DNA from: an uncultured Oscillospiraceae bacterium
GTDB lineage: Bacteria; Bacillota; Clostridia; Oscillospirales; Acutalibacteraceae
Direction: 5' to 3'
NCBI GenBank assembly: GCA_905192745.1
Contig: CAJJLZ010000034.1
Span: 1-25,145 of the forward strand
Length of the DNA stretch: 25,145 nt
Part shown: one piece after another, positions 16,415 through 23,380 of the stretch
Numbering within the stretch: the stretch's first letter is position 1
How the letters are laid out: each line of letters opens with the position of its first letter
Notes under the pieces: model-generated
Told to the model about the DNA's origin: nothing
Databases searched by the model: none
The model's input: the letters and a program-made list of their open reading frames with translations, nothing else
Position numbers and translations under genes: made by a program

Positions 16415-17320
16415 TTATCGCTCCTGATTTTTGGAACGCTCACGCTTACGAAGTTTTTGATAAGAAAAATCTAAAATCCTTTCCTTTCGTTCCCGAAGCA
16501 TCGTTTTGTAAAATTCTTTCTGCAATTCGGAAATAAAAGGCGTTTCATCTACGATCTTATAAATCTTTTCTATATCAATTTTAGGCAATATTCGCTTTAA
16601 TGCCTTGTTGCAATCTTTGTTCTCTAAAGAAGAAATAAACTTAAAATATTGAATTTTCTGCCCGTTAGTTTTTATACCCGAAAGCGGTCTTTCAAAGATA
16701 CGGATTTCACGCTCGGCAGGATCATCCAAAGTCTTTTGCATAATTTCCTCGTCAGCTTGAGGGAACAGGCAACTGCCACAATCGTAAACGGGGGCAAGAG
16801 AAATTTCATCGGTAACGGTGTTGTAAAGAAAACCCCAGTTACCGTTGTGTCTGTCCCAGTTTCCGATTAAGGCATCGACAATGAACATATCCCAAAACCA
16901 CTCGGTCAGTATTTGGGGATCAATGGCGGTTTGTTCCTCTAAGGTCTTTTCAATATCGCTAAGTTCTGTGCCATAACCGTTGTGGGCGGAATCAATAATT
17001 GTATTCTTTAAGGAAGCAAAGTCCTGAAGAACCAATCCGCCTGCGGTGAAGTCCTTGCAGGCTACAACGATTTTTTGCTTTCCGTTTTTGGTATAAGTTC
17101 CAAGCAAAGTCTTTTGAACCGGAATACCGATACTTTCAAAAATATGGCATCCAAGATATTCCGATACACAACCGTTCGCATAACTCATTTGCTTGTTGAT
17201 AGCAGGAACAGCGGGGAATTTCAGCATATACAATTCATCATTATATAGTACGGAAATCTTACTGCCGTTTGCGCCTGCATAGGTTTTGTTACGAACGGGA
17301 AGATTAGTAAAATCAATCAT
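16415..17320 (-). CDS. HipA/CtkA-like protein kinase
   Basis: A protein of 301 residues with the HipA-type kinase core. The catalytic loop is DALIGNWDRHNGNWGFL (about 149-165, likely catalytic Asp156), and the metal-binding segment is APVYDCGSCLFP (Asp180). The N-terminal region is short and lacks a separate HipA N1 domain, which is closer to the CtkA-type proteins. HipA toxins phosphorylate a tRNA synthetase; the target of this protein is unknown. It is encoded 3 bases after the HTH regulator gene, which suggests a HipBA-like pair with the regulator first. GAGGTGATT lies 5 bases before the ATG at 17320. The C-terminus ends in a very basic tail (KLRKRERSKNQER). Roles could be a toxin for element maintenance or a signalling kinase. 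Confidence 0.85.
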   Translation of the reverse strand: MIDFTNLPVRNKTYAGANGSKISVLYNDELYMLKFPAVPAINKQMSYANGCVSEYLGCHIFESIGIPVQKTLLGTYTKNGKQKIVVACKDFTAGGLVLQDFASLKNTIIDSAHNGYGTELSDIEKTLEEQTAIDPQILTEWFWDMFIVDALIGNWDRHNGNWGFLYNTVTDEISLAPVYDCGSCLFPQADEEIMQKTLDDPAEREIRIFERPLSGIKTNGQKIQYFKFISSLENKDCNKALKRILPKIDIEKIYKIVDETPFISELQKEFYKTMLRERKERILDFSYQKLRKRERSKNQER

Positions 17321-17323
17321 CGG

Positions 17324-17785
17324 TTAATCACCTCGTTTCATTCTTAAATAGTTTTCACGCAAATACCACGCTTGTTCCGTAGATATTTCCTGCCCAACTT
17401 CGGCAGAGTTAATATCTGCGTTCAGTTCGCTCCAGTACATATCCCAATGGTAATCCTTTTTGCCGCTGTCTACAATTTTCCAAGAAGCAATCATGTTTTC
17501 CAAAGAGGATTGCAGATACGGCGGCAGACCGCATTCAAGATACTTTTTGCTTTTGGGTAATCCCGTTTCCTTGTCATACCCTGTATCTATCGTATCCAAA
17601 GACATAATATATTCCATTGTGCAATCAAGCGCCCTTGCAAGCTGCTGCACCGTGCGGGCAGAGCATTTTTGCAAAGAGCTTTTACCGGAGCAAATATCAA
17701 TAACGGTTGTTTTGGGAACACCACTGATTTGTGATAAATGGTATTTGGTTATATTTCGGCTGTCAATATATTCTTGTAAATTCAT
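17324..17785 (-). CDS. HTH (XRE/HipB-like) regulator, partner of the HipA-like kinase
   Basis: A protein of 153 residues. Residues about 1-62 form an XRE-type helix-turn-helix (YHLSQISGVPKTTVIDICSG), as in HipB antitoxins. The C-terminal 85 residues (from about TGYDKETGLP) have no family that I recognise and may contact the kinase. The start is the ATG at 17785, with a GGGTGG site 6 bases upstream. The frame stays open much further upstream, but that part covers the promoter and is not expected to be coding. A near-consensus promoter and a 12-bp palindrome lie directly upstream, which would suit autoregulation by this protein. It is read as one unit with the kinase gene. Confidence 0.85.
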   Translation of the reverse strand: MNLQEYIDSRNITKYHLSQISGVPKTTVIDICSGKSSLQKCSARTVQQLARALDCTMEYIMSLDTIDTGYDKETGLPKSKKYLECGLPPYLQSSLENMIASWKIVDSGKKDYHWDMYWSELNADINSAEVGQEISTEQAWYLRENYLRMKRGD

Positions 17786-17809
17786 TTGCACCACCCTTTC
17801 CTTTATTAT

Positions 17810-17838
17810 ATTATATCGGTATACCGACCGTTTGTCAA
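17810..17838 (-). promoter_or_regulatory. Near-consensus promoter with an embedded operator for the HTH-kinase pair
   Basis: On the minus strand, TTGACA (17838-17833) and TATAAT (17815-17810) are spaced by exactly 17 bases. Both hexamers are perfect. The spacer holds the perfect palindrome TCGGTATACCGA (17816-17827), which abuts the -10, a classic position for a repressor operator. The HTH protein encoded 25 bases downstream is the obvious candidate binder. Confidence 0.88.
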
Positions 17839-17885
17839 TGGGAATAGGCGAATATGATTTTAACATTTCTGTGACAGCAGAGGTA

Positions 17886-18192
17886 TTAGGGGGTGCGGGT
17901 GTCCGGTGGACACCTCTGCGGAGCAGAAGCACTGACCGAGCCGGCAGGCGAGACATCCCCTAAAGGTAAACAGTAGGCGGAAACGCTTACTGTTTATTTG
18001 GAACTTGCCGTACAAGTTCCCTGCTTGATACGGTGTAAGACACACCGTATGGGTGTATCTGTCTGCCTTCTCCGTGACTTGCGCCGTGAGGGAGCGAAGC
18101 TCACAGGTATAGTTTTCTCTTTGGGTTAGTGCAAATCTTTTGGTTAGTTCCATTTTTCTGCGGTATTGGCGGCACTCTTTAAGAGAGTGCCG
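17886..18192. other. Gene-free region packed with hairpins: candidate oriT, centromere or replication origin
   Basis: No gene is supported in 17,839-18,288. Hairpins follow one another: GGTGTCC/GGACACC (17898-17914) inside a wider TTAGGGG/CCCCTAA pair (17886-17892, 17957-17963); a 12-bp stem with a GAAA loop (17968-17995); GGAACTTG/CAAGTTCC (18000-18020); ATACGGTGT/ACACCGTAT (18028-18050); GTGAG/CTCAC (18086-18104); and CGGCACTCT/AGAGTGCCG (18170-18192). The dense, regularly spaced stems near mobilization and partition genes suit an oriT, a parC-like centromere or a single-strand origin. Which of these applies is a guess. Confidence 0.55.
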
Positions 18193-18288
18193 TCAGTATT
18201 GCGAAAAAGTGGAACATACGGATATAGCGGGGACAATTCCTTCCAAAATTGCTGTCACAGTACCGTCAAAAGCAGGGATAAGTGTCCC

Positions 18289-18606
18289 TTAAAAGCTGTC
18301 GATAAAATCGAGCATTGCTTCGGTATCCTCCTTTTCGGTGGGCGGCGTTTGTGCAGAAGGTGTCTGCACAAACTGTAAAAGCCCTCCGAGTGGATTGATT
18401 TTAGCGGCTTCCTCTCGGATGGTTGTAATGATCCTTTCAAAGAAAGCGTCTTCGGAGGCTTTGCTCTCGGAGAGTTCCAAATATCCGCAGACAGCAGAAA
18501 TGACCGCCTTGCTGTATGAAAGCTCTGCATTTTGCAGATACTCATACGCCTTGCGGTCATTTTCCTTGTTCATATTAAAGCGGATTTTTACATTCCTAAC
18601 ACTCAT
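18289..18606 (-). CDS. ParR-like partner of the plasmid segregation actin
   Basis: A protein of 105 residues. The N-terminus (VKIRFNMNKENDRKAYEYLQ) looks like a ribbon-helix-helix DNA-binding start, and the C-terminus is acidic with a hydrophobic last helix (TEAMLDFIDSF), as in ParR proteins, which bind centromere repeats and the end of a ParM filament. Sequence similarity is weak at this length; the call rests mainly on its position, since its ATG overlaps the ParM stop by four bases (ATGA). After its stop, a small hairpin AGGGA/TCCCT with a GCTTTT tail on the minus strand may end transcription. It could also be a plain element-specific DNA-binding protein. Confidence 0.7.
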   Translation of the reverse strand: MSVRNVKIRFNMNKENDRKAYEYLQNAELSYSKAVISAVCGYLELSESKASEDAFFERIITTIREEAAKINPLGGLLQFVQTPSAQTPPTEKEDTEAMLDFIDSF

Positions 18607-19529
18607 TTCGCACCGCCGTTTCTACCGAGCGAAATATACGCCATATACTCATAGCCCTTTGCCGTAGCGCATATATCGCTTTCGATATACACACGGGATT
18701 TATCATAATCGGCAAAGTTACGGATCAGACAACCACCGCCGCCGACCACATAGAGCTTCATCAGCTTCGGATCGTACTCACGCTCACGGAGTCTGCGGAA
18801 TATTCCTTCGGTGTACTGCCTTGCGGTTTCGGTTACGGTTTTGAGATAATCCGCATCAATATCCGCAGTACCCTTTTTGAGAATTTCCGTTATGCTTTCA
18901 TCAGCAAGTGTAGCGTGGTGTGCCTTCATCATCTGCTCACGAATAAGCAATGAGCATTGGTGCGTTCCGTATTTCTCGGTAAACATATTCTGTGCGTCCG
19001 GCTTTTTGTTGGCAATACGAAGCAGATTCATCGTGCCGTTTCCGATGTCGCAGAGCATACTAACGCCGCCGAACTGATTTAGCTTATCTGCAACGGCAGC
19101 AAAGCCCTGCGGAAACACATCTGCACCGACAATGCGGATATTGTATTCCACGTTCCGAAACACAAAGGATACCTTTTTGTTCTGAAGCAGATATTTCTTA
19201 AAGTCCGCTTTCTGCTCGCTTACCCAAGTGAGCGGTAAGCCTGCGGCGATGTGAACATCGGCAGAGGTAATATTTTCTCTGTGAAGCTCACGAGCAATGG
19301 CGGCGAGGGTGAGAACGTAATAGTCCTCATCAGTAAACTTGTCCGCCGTAAATTCCTTATGACCGACACCGATGGAATAGTATTTATTGTTCCATACAAG
19401 CAAATCGCTCACAAAGATAGGTTCGGTATCGCTTACCATTACGCCGGTCTTAAAACAGCAGTTCGCCGTTTTCATATTCCCGTAGCCGTGGTCGATACCG
19501 ATAATCATTTTGTTTTCAAATTTTCTCAT
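18603..19529 (-). CDS. ParM/StbA-like actin-fold segregation ATPase
   Basis: A protein of about 308 residues. It has the actin-fold nucleotide motifs in order: phosphate-1 IGIDHGYGN (residues 10-18), phosphate-2 DIGNGTMNLL (161-170) and the adenosine motif VVGGGGCLIR (261-270). ParM proteins form dynamic filaments that push DNA copies apart. Here it may help partition the excised circle, or serve another role, since integrated elements often carry it without a plasmid replicon. The first ATG with good spacing is at 19529, following AAAGGAATTGAGG; a TTG at 19538 is possible but unneeded. It is 5 bases downstream of the cysteine-rich VLP gene and overlaps ParR, so the three form an operon. Confidence 0.92.
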   Translation of the reverse strand: MRKFENKMIIGIDHGYGNMKTANCCFKTGVMVSDTEPIFVSDLLVWNNKYYSIGVGHKEFTADKFTDEDYYVLTLAAIARELHRENITSADVHIAAGLPLTWVSEQKADFKKYLLQNKKVSFVFRNVEYNIRIVGADVFPQGFAAVADKLNQFGGVSMLCDIGNGTMNLLRIANKKPDAQNMFTEKYGTHQCSLLIREQMMKAHHATLADESITEILKKGTADIDADYLKTVTETARQYTEGIFRRLREREYDPKLMKLYVVGGGGCLIRNFADYDKSRVYIESDICATAKGYEYMAYISLGRNGGAK

Positions 19530-19534
19530 AATCC

Positions 19535-19780
19535 TCAATTCCTTTCATTTTTCTTCTTGTTGTGCCTTTGAATTTCGTGCAGCAAATCTCTGTCGCTCGG
19601 CAGTACCACGTTCTTAAAATAATTGCAGTAAATACCGTAAACAGAAATAAGCTGCACACAGCGGTGACTTTCGCCATCATCAAGCAACAGGCAGTTGCCG
19701 TCCTCGTCACAGTTGGCACAGCGCTCTGACACAAGACGGTTGACTTCTTTTGCCTGTCTGGGGGTAATCTTCATTACCAT
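19535..19780 (-). CDS. Cysteine-rich VLP domain protein
   Basis: A protein of 81 residues with clustered cysteines (CANCDEDGNC, then C in HRCVQL and in YGIYCNYF) and the NVVLPSDRDLL tail that gives the family its VLP name. The cysteine spacing suggests a zinc or other metal site. The family occurs mainly in mobile elements of Firmicutes and has no proven role. The start is the ATG at 19780, with AAAGGAG 8 bases upstream. The gene is first in the leftward VLP-ParM-ParR operon. A terminator-like hairpin lies only some 20 bases upstream of its ribosome site, so it may be controlled by attenuation. Confidence 0.82.
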   Translation of the reverse strand: MVMKITPRQAKEVNRLVSERCANCDEDGNCLLLDDGESHRCVQLISVYGIYCNYFKNVVLPSDRDLLHEIQRHNKKKNERN

Positions 19781-19809
19781 AGTTTTTTCTCCTTTCTTTT
19801 TCGGGCAAT

Positions 19810-19835
19810 AAAAAAGCCGCCGGTTTCCCGACGGC
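19810..19835 (-). terminator. Terminator in the leader of the cysteine-rich VLP operon
   Basis: On the minus strand GCCGTCGG (19835-19828) pairs with CCGGCGGC (19823-19816) around a GAAA loop and runs into TTTTTT. No leftward gene ends here: the nearest gene on the other side starts rightward at 20105. It therefore lies within the 5' leader of the VLP-ParM-ParR operon, or ends a short untranslated RNA made from 19,836-20,000. The rest of 19,836-20,104 is AT-rich and holds a GTGAGG/CCTCAC hairpin (19852-19872) but no gene that I can support. Confidence 0.75.
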
Positions 19836-20104
19836 AAAGCCCGTTGTATTTGTGAGGTTTTCGCTCCCTCACTTATATAATACCGAGCAAGGCGATTTTT
19901 ATATCGAACGTAGCAACAAGGTAAAAACAATAAACGCAACACGCTGAAAGCATTGTATTTACGCCACTTTTATGATATACTTATTAAAAAGTCATAGTTT
20001 CAAAACACACTTTCTCAAAAATTTTTCTTGATTTTTTAAAAAAATTTAATTGTACGGTTTTTGGGACTTGCCTTATGTTAGAATTATAATGGAGGTCGAG
20101 GATA

Positions 20105-21244
20105 TTGAAGGAAAAAGTACAATATTTTCACGCTGATTACCGTGACGGCAGAGTGCTTATCGTCGGCAAGGTATATCAGGCAGGGATATTTGCCACATAT
20201 CTACTCAATCAATATTACAAAGACGATACCGCCGCCCGTATTGCCGTCTTTACAACGGATAACCTCTTTATTCAAAGAAAACTGAATACGGGATATATCA
20301 ATGTAGACGAGTTTGTGGAAGCAGGCGAAAGAACTGTCAATTTATTTAAGGCATTACCGTGGCTTCAGCCATTCACTATGCTTGATACAAATACTGAACG
20401 CAACAGAGTGGCAGAGCTTTTCAGCCGAGGAAACGGAGAACAGATAAAGGAATATTTTTATCGCAAAGCCGCCGTTCAGCGTATGGATGATGACAATATC
20501 CTTTTTGACAATCTGCCAAGTGAGTACGACGAGCAGTTTTTCGCTGACTCCGCCGCATTGCTTGAAGGTGTTTTCGCTACACTACGCTTTTACGATAATC
20601 TCACAAATGATATGCGAAACGCATATGAGAAATTACGAAAATTCATTGAGCGAGTGGATGAAGCCACCCGTTTGGACGAGGAACACCTATTGCCTATAGC
20701 GTTAGATGTTTTCGGAAAATCTGAATTTTCGGTAAAAACAGAATATGTGGGAATTAAGAAGTCCGGGCGAAGCAAAACTGCGACCGTTGCAAGACGTCTA
20801 TATTTTGAAAACTATTACAGTTTCATATTAACCGACTTTTTTGAAGGTCTGCACTGCGGGCATTATCCAAGACAATGTGAAATCTGTAAAAAGTATTTCC
20901 TTATGACATCTGCCCGCCGTCAGCGGTACTGTACGGGTGTGTCCCCGTATGAGCTAAGGGGCAAGAAAACCACTTGCCGTAAATATGCCGCCGCTATAAA
21001 CCGCAAGGAGCGTGCGGAGAATGATCCGATAACAAGCCTGTATAACCGCCGCTGTTCCGCTATTCGTGTAGAGCGTGGACGTGGCACGATAACAGAAAAA
21101 TTTGCAAATGCCGCAAAGGAGCTTGCCGTCGCCCATAAGCGAAGGGCATTCGAAGAAGAAGCCTATGCGGGAAAGCAATATGCCGTAGATATGGCAAGAG
21201 AAAAGCTGTATGCCGATACAGACAAGATTTTAAGACAAAAATAA
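20105..21244 (+). CDS. DUF6076 domain protein with a zinc-finger-like cysteine cluster
   Basis: A protein of 379 residues. The long N-terminal half (1-250) is helical and has no family that I recognise beyond DUF6076. A cysteine cluster, CEICKKYF (C258, C261), QRYC (C276) and TTCRKYA (C291), looks like a zinc-binding finger and may bind nucleic acid. The C-terminal part is a basic, alanine-rich helix. The start is a TTG at 20105, with GGAGG 9 bases upstream; the next in-frame ATGs lie far inside. A TATAAT at 20085-20090 is too close to the ribosome site to be its promoter. The gene is followed at 131 bases by the sigma-like gene in the same direction, and the pair recurs in Clostridia elements. 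Its function is unknown. Confidence 0.8.
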   Translation: MKEKVQYFHADYRDGRVLIVGKVYQAGIFATYLLNQYYKDDTAARIAVFTTDNLFIQRKLNTGYINVDEFVEAGERTVNLFKALPWLQPFTMLDTNTERNRVAELFSRGNGEQIKEYFYRKAAVQRMDDDNILFDNLPSEYDEQFFADSAALLEGVFATLRFYDNLTNDMRNAYEKLRKFIERVDEATRLDEEHLLPIALDVFGKSEFSVKTEYVGIKKSGRSKTATVARRLYFENYYSFILTDFFEGLHCGHYPRQCEICKKYFLMTSARRQRYCTGVSPYELRGKKTTCRKYAAAINRKERAENDPITSLYNRRCSAIRVERGRGTITEKFANAAKELAVAHKRRAFEEEAYAGKQYAVDMAREKLYADTDKILRQK

Positions 21245-21295
21245 CTAAAAGTGAGATGTCCCCCGACTCTATAGGCGGCGGGTTCCACTCACTTT

Positions 21296-21367
21296 TTCCA
21301 GTGGTGGTGCAATCCACCACCGGAACGTTGAATGACGGGGCTATGCCCCTTATTGAGCCGAAAGGGG
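21296..21367 (+). promoter_or_regulatory. Structured leader of the sigma-like gene; candidate ribosome-site switch
   Basis: A stable hairpin is formed by arms 21296-21307 and 21314-21325 (TTCCAGTGGTGG with its near-perfect complement, one mismatch). Next, GGGGC (21337-21341) can pair with GCCCC (21345-21349). The latter's CCCCTT (21346-21351) can alternatively pair with AAGGGG (21362-21367), which is the ribosome site of the GTG start at 21376. The two pairings exclude each other, so the leader could toggle between an open and a closed ribosome site. Confidence 0.55.
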
Positions 21368-21375
21368 TGAGTGCC

Positions 21376-22290
21376 GTGAAGGAATGGCAAAAAGAATTGT
21401 ATATCTACCGTCTGACTCCGGCACCGCCGAAGAAAGACGATCTGCAAGAGTATATTGATTTATACCTTGCCGAAAAAGACGATAAGTATTTATCTTGGTT
21501 TCTGCATTATTACGAGCCGAAGCTAAACACCATTGCTATAGATACGGCACAAAAGTATGCCATGCAGGGGCATTTTCTTGACATCAAGGAAGCGTGTGTG
21601 CTTGGTATCTTCAAAGCCTTGCAGGAATACACGGATAATACTGTTCCGTTTATTATATTCAAAACCCGTATCATGCAAGAGGAAATCCATAACTATATTC
21701 GCACCGTGCGGACAGGCTTTACGGTGCAGAGCGATGATGAATATTTAACGCTTCGCAAGGCAATGGCGCTCTTTGAAAAATACGGTGGTAAAACCGATGC
21801 CGAAACGATAGAGCTTATTTCAAACGAAATCAGCCGTTCCGATGAAACAACAATGGAAATATTGCAGTCGGGACTACGCAATATGCAGTTCATTGACTTT
21901 TACCGCCGATATGCCGATGAGGACAGCGAGGAAAGCGCCGAAGAAGTTGCACCCGACTGTTCCTTCGAGCCGTATAAGCTGCTGATACGGAAAATGATAT
22001 ATGACGGTCTTCGGGAAGCGTATCAAAGGCTTGATTACCGTGAAAAAGCTATGGTTTCGGCACATCTTGGCTTTTGCCGTGAATGTTGGAGTACAAGCTA
22101 TGCCGATAAAGACAATCTTGACGAATACGGTGAGCCGAAAAAGACACCCTTTGAAAAGCAGGCGTTTATAGACATCGCCTACGATCATATGCTATCCTCA
22201 CAAGCAACCGCTGACAGAATTTACAGACGGGCGATAGATAAAATGCGGGATTATTTGAAAGCAAGGGATATTGACAAGCTGGTGAAATAG
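21376..22290 (+). CDS. Sigma-70-like RNA polymerase sigma factor of the element
   Basis: A protein of about 304 residues. Residues about 45-105 resemble sigma region 2 (YYEPKLNTIAIDTAQKYA, then EACVLGIFKALQEY). The C-terminal part, from about 225 (EAYQRLDYREKAMVSAHLGF) to the end (QATADRIYRRAIDKMRDYL), resembles region 4 with an insert of about 30 residues carrying two cysteines (CRECW). Such proteins probably direct RNA polymerase to element promoters; this is inferred, and it is divergent from housekeeping sigma factors. The start is the GTG at 21376, with AAAGGGGTGA 5 to 8 bases upstream. The ATG at 21256 reads through the structured leader and is unlikely. It follows DUF6076 and ends in a two-way terminator. 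Confidence 0.8.
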   Translation: MKEWQKELYIYRLTPAPPKKDDLQEYIDLYLAEKDDKYLSWFLHYYEPKLNTIAIDTAQKYAMQGHFLDIKEACVLGIFKALQEYTDNTVPFIIFKTRIMQEEIHNYIRTVRTGFTVQSDDEYLTLRKAMALFEKYGGKTDAETIELISNEISRSDETTMEILQSGLRNMQFIDFYRRYADEDSEESAEEVAPDCSFEPYKLLIRKMIYDGLREAYQRLDYREKAMVSAHLGFCRECWSTSYADKDNLDEYGEPKKTPFEKQAFIDIAYDHMLSSQATADRIYRRAIDKMRDYLKARDIDKLVK

Positions 22291-22340
22291 AAAAAGCTCC
22301 GTGGGATTGCAGAATTTCTGTTTTCCTCACGGGGCTTTGA
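22291..22340. terminator. Two-way terminator between the sigma-like gene and the LytTR-PAS gene
   Basis: AAAGCTCCGTG (22293-22303) pairs with CACGGGGCTTT (22328-22338), with one T-G pair, around a 24-base loop. T-rich tracts follow on both strands (TTTGATTTATT on +, CTTTTTCTATTT on -). It serves the convergent ends of the two genes. Confidence 0.85.
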
Positions 22341-22368
22341 TTTATTGTATATTCAATTTGCGTGTTGT

Positions 22369-23106
22369 TTATTCATTCGTCAAAATACAGGCGCAGAAGC
22401 CTTTTTCGGGCTGAAAACAACGGATAATCAGGTTCTTGTCAACCTCCGGACTGTAATCACGGATAATCTGCTTTGTGCCGTTTAATGCTACCTCGGCGTA
22501 AGGGATAATCCACTTTTTGTCGCCGTTTGGGAACACCTCGTAAAAGGAACGGTCTATCATTTCCTCAACCGAAACGCCCTCTAAAACCGCCATTTCCTTG
22601 TTGCAGTAGCGGAACACAAAGTCAATCCCTCTGCCGTCCTCAAGGAATACCAGCTCAATCACACAAAAGGCAACGGGTGCGTCGTCCATCACTTTACAGC
22701 GCTCCAGCATAGTGAGAACGGGCAGCTTGCGTTCCAAAAAGTCCTTCTCCTTTTGCGCCTTTGTGCGGTTTTGGGGCGGATAGTCCCCAAACAGCTCCTT
22801 GTGGTGCAGGTTGTGTTCGCCGGGTGTGCGGTGGCGTCCTTCAAACACCTTGCCGTCGGTCATAATATAATTGTGTTTGCGGTCAATGTCGGCAATATGC
22901 CGCTTTGCCACATAAACGCCCTTTTGAATATTCCAAAAATCACTTTCGGGCAGCTTTACCGTAACCTCCTTTAACGGTGCGGTCATCTCATAGAGCGTTC
23001 CGCTTGTCGTCATAACACAGGTGTGCTTTTTGGCGTGATATACATACAAAATATCTTCGATTTTTATGCCGTTCTTTTCAAAAAATTGATCCACACGGTC
23101 CTGCAT
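22369..23106 (-). CDS. LytTR-type DNA-binding regulator with a PAS-like sensor domain
   Basis: A protein of about 245 residues. Residues about 15-95 resemble a LytTR DNA-binding domain (LYVYHAKKHTCVMTTSGTLYEM, then KGVYVAKRHIADIDRKHNYIMTDG). The C-terminal half (about 140-245) looks like a PAS domain (VFRYCNKEMAVLEGVSVEEMI, then NLIIRCFQPEKGFCACI). The order, DNA-binding first and sensor last, is the reverse of most LytTR response regulators, and there is no phospho-receiver domain. The start is the ATG at 23106, with GGAG 5 bases before it. It diverges from the surface-protein module, so it is a good candidate to control it. A strong promoter lies upstream at 23145-23173. The domain calls are by eye and moderate. 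Confidence 0.75.
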   Translation of the reverse strand: MQDRVDQFFEKNGIKIEDILYVYHAKKHTCVMTTSGTLYEMTAPLKEVTVKLPESDFWNIQKGVYVAKRHIADIDRKHNYIMTDGKVFEGRHRTPGEHNLHHKELFGDYPPQNRTKAQKEKDFLERKLPVLTMLERCKVMDDAPVAFCVIELVFLEDGRGIDFVFRYCNKEMAVLEGVSVEEMIDRSFYEVFPNGDKKWIIPYAEVALNGTKQIIRDYSPEVDKNLIIRCFQPEKGFCACILTNE

Positions 23107-23144
23107 AGCTTCTCCATCCTCTGCTTTTTTATCTTCATAGTTAA

Positions 23145-23173
23145 ATAGTAACACAGACTGTATTAAAAGTCAA
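23145..23173 (-). promoter_or_regulatory. Promoter of the LytTR-PAS regulator gene
   Basis: On the minus strand TTGACT (23173-23168) and TACTAT (23150-23145) are spaced by exactly 17 bases, 39 bases before the start codon. Confidence 0.8.
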
Positions 23174-23265
23174 GATTGATATTGAAGTTAAAATTGAGCT
23201 TTATGCAATTGAAAAGCACCGATAACTTTTTTTACTTAAAAAGCCTTCAAAATTGCAGAAATATA

Positions 23266-23294
23266 TTGACCTTTGAGCCTTTTTGTGCTATACT
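23266..23294 (+). promoter_or_regulatory. Promoter of the leader ORF and surface-protein module
   Basis: TTGACC (23266-23271) and TATACT (23289-23294) are spaced by 17 bases, placing the transcript start near 23,301. About 250 nt of leader follow before the membrane-protein gene at 23551. A set of ATTGA repeats lies between this promoter and the divergent one. Confidence 0.82.
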
Positions 23295-23380
23295 ATGTTT
23301 GTATATTTATAGGTAGGGATAACTATACCCATTTTTACAAACTTACGGCAAAAAATTTACGGAAAGGGGCTTGACGAGGA

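Noticed and set aside
17860..18153. Leftward ORF of 97 codons in the hairpin region
   Set aside because: No ribosome site before its ATG, no recognisable family, and it runs through several strong hairpins, so I treat the region as non-coding.
20061..20090. TTGGGA-18 bp-TATAAT promoter just before the DUF6076 gene
   Set aside because: Transcription would begin after the GGAGG ribosome site at 20091-20095, so it cannot serve the TTG start at 20105 in the usual way.
21256..21375. Upstream ATG start for the sigma-like protein
   Set aside because: The 40 added codons read through the hairpins and have no ribosome site of their own; the GTG at 21376 has a strong one.
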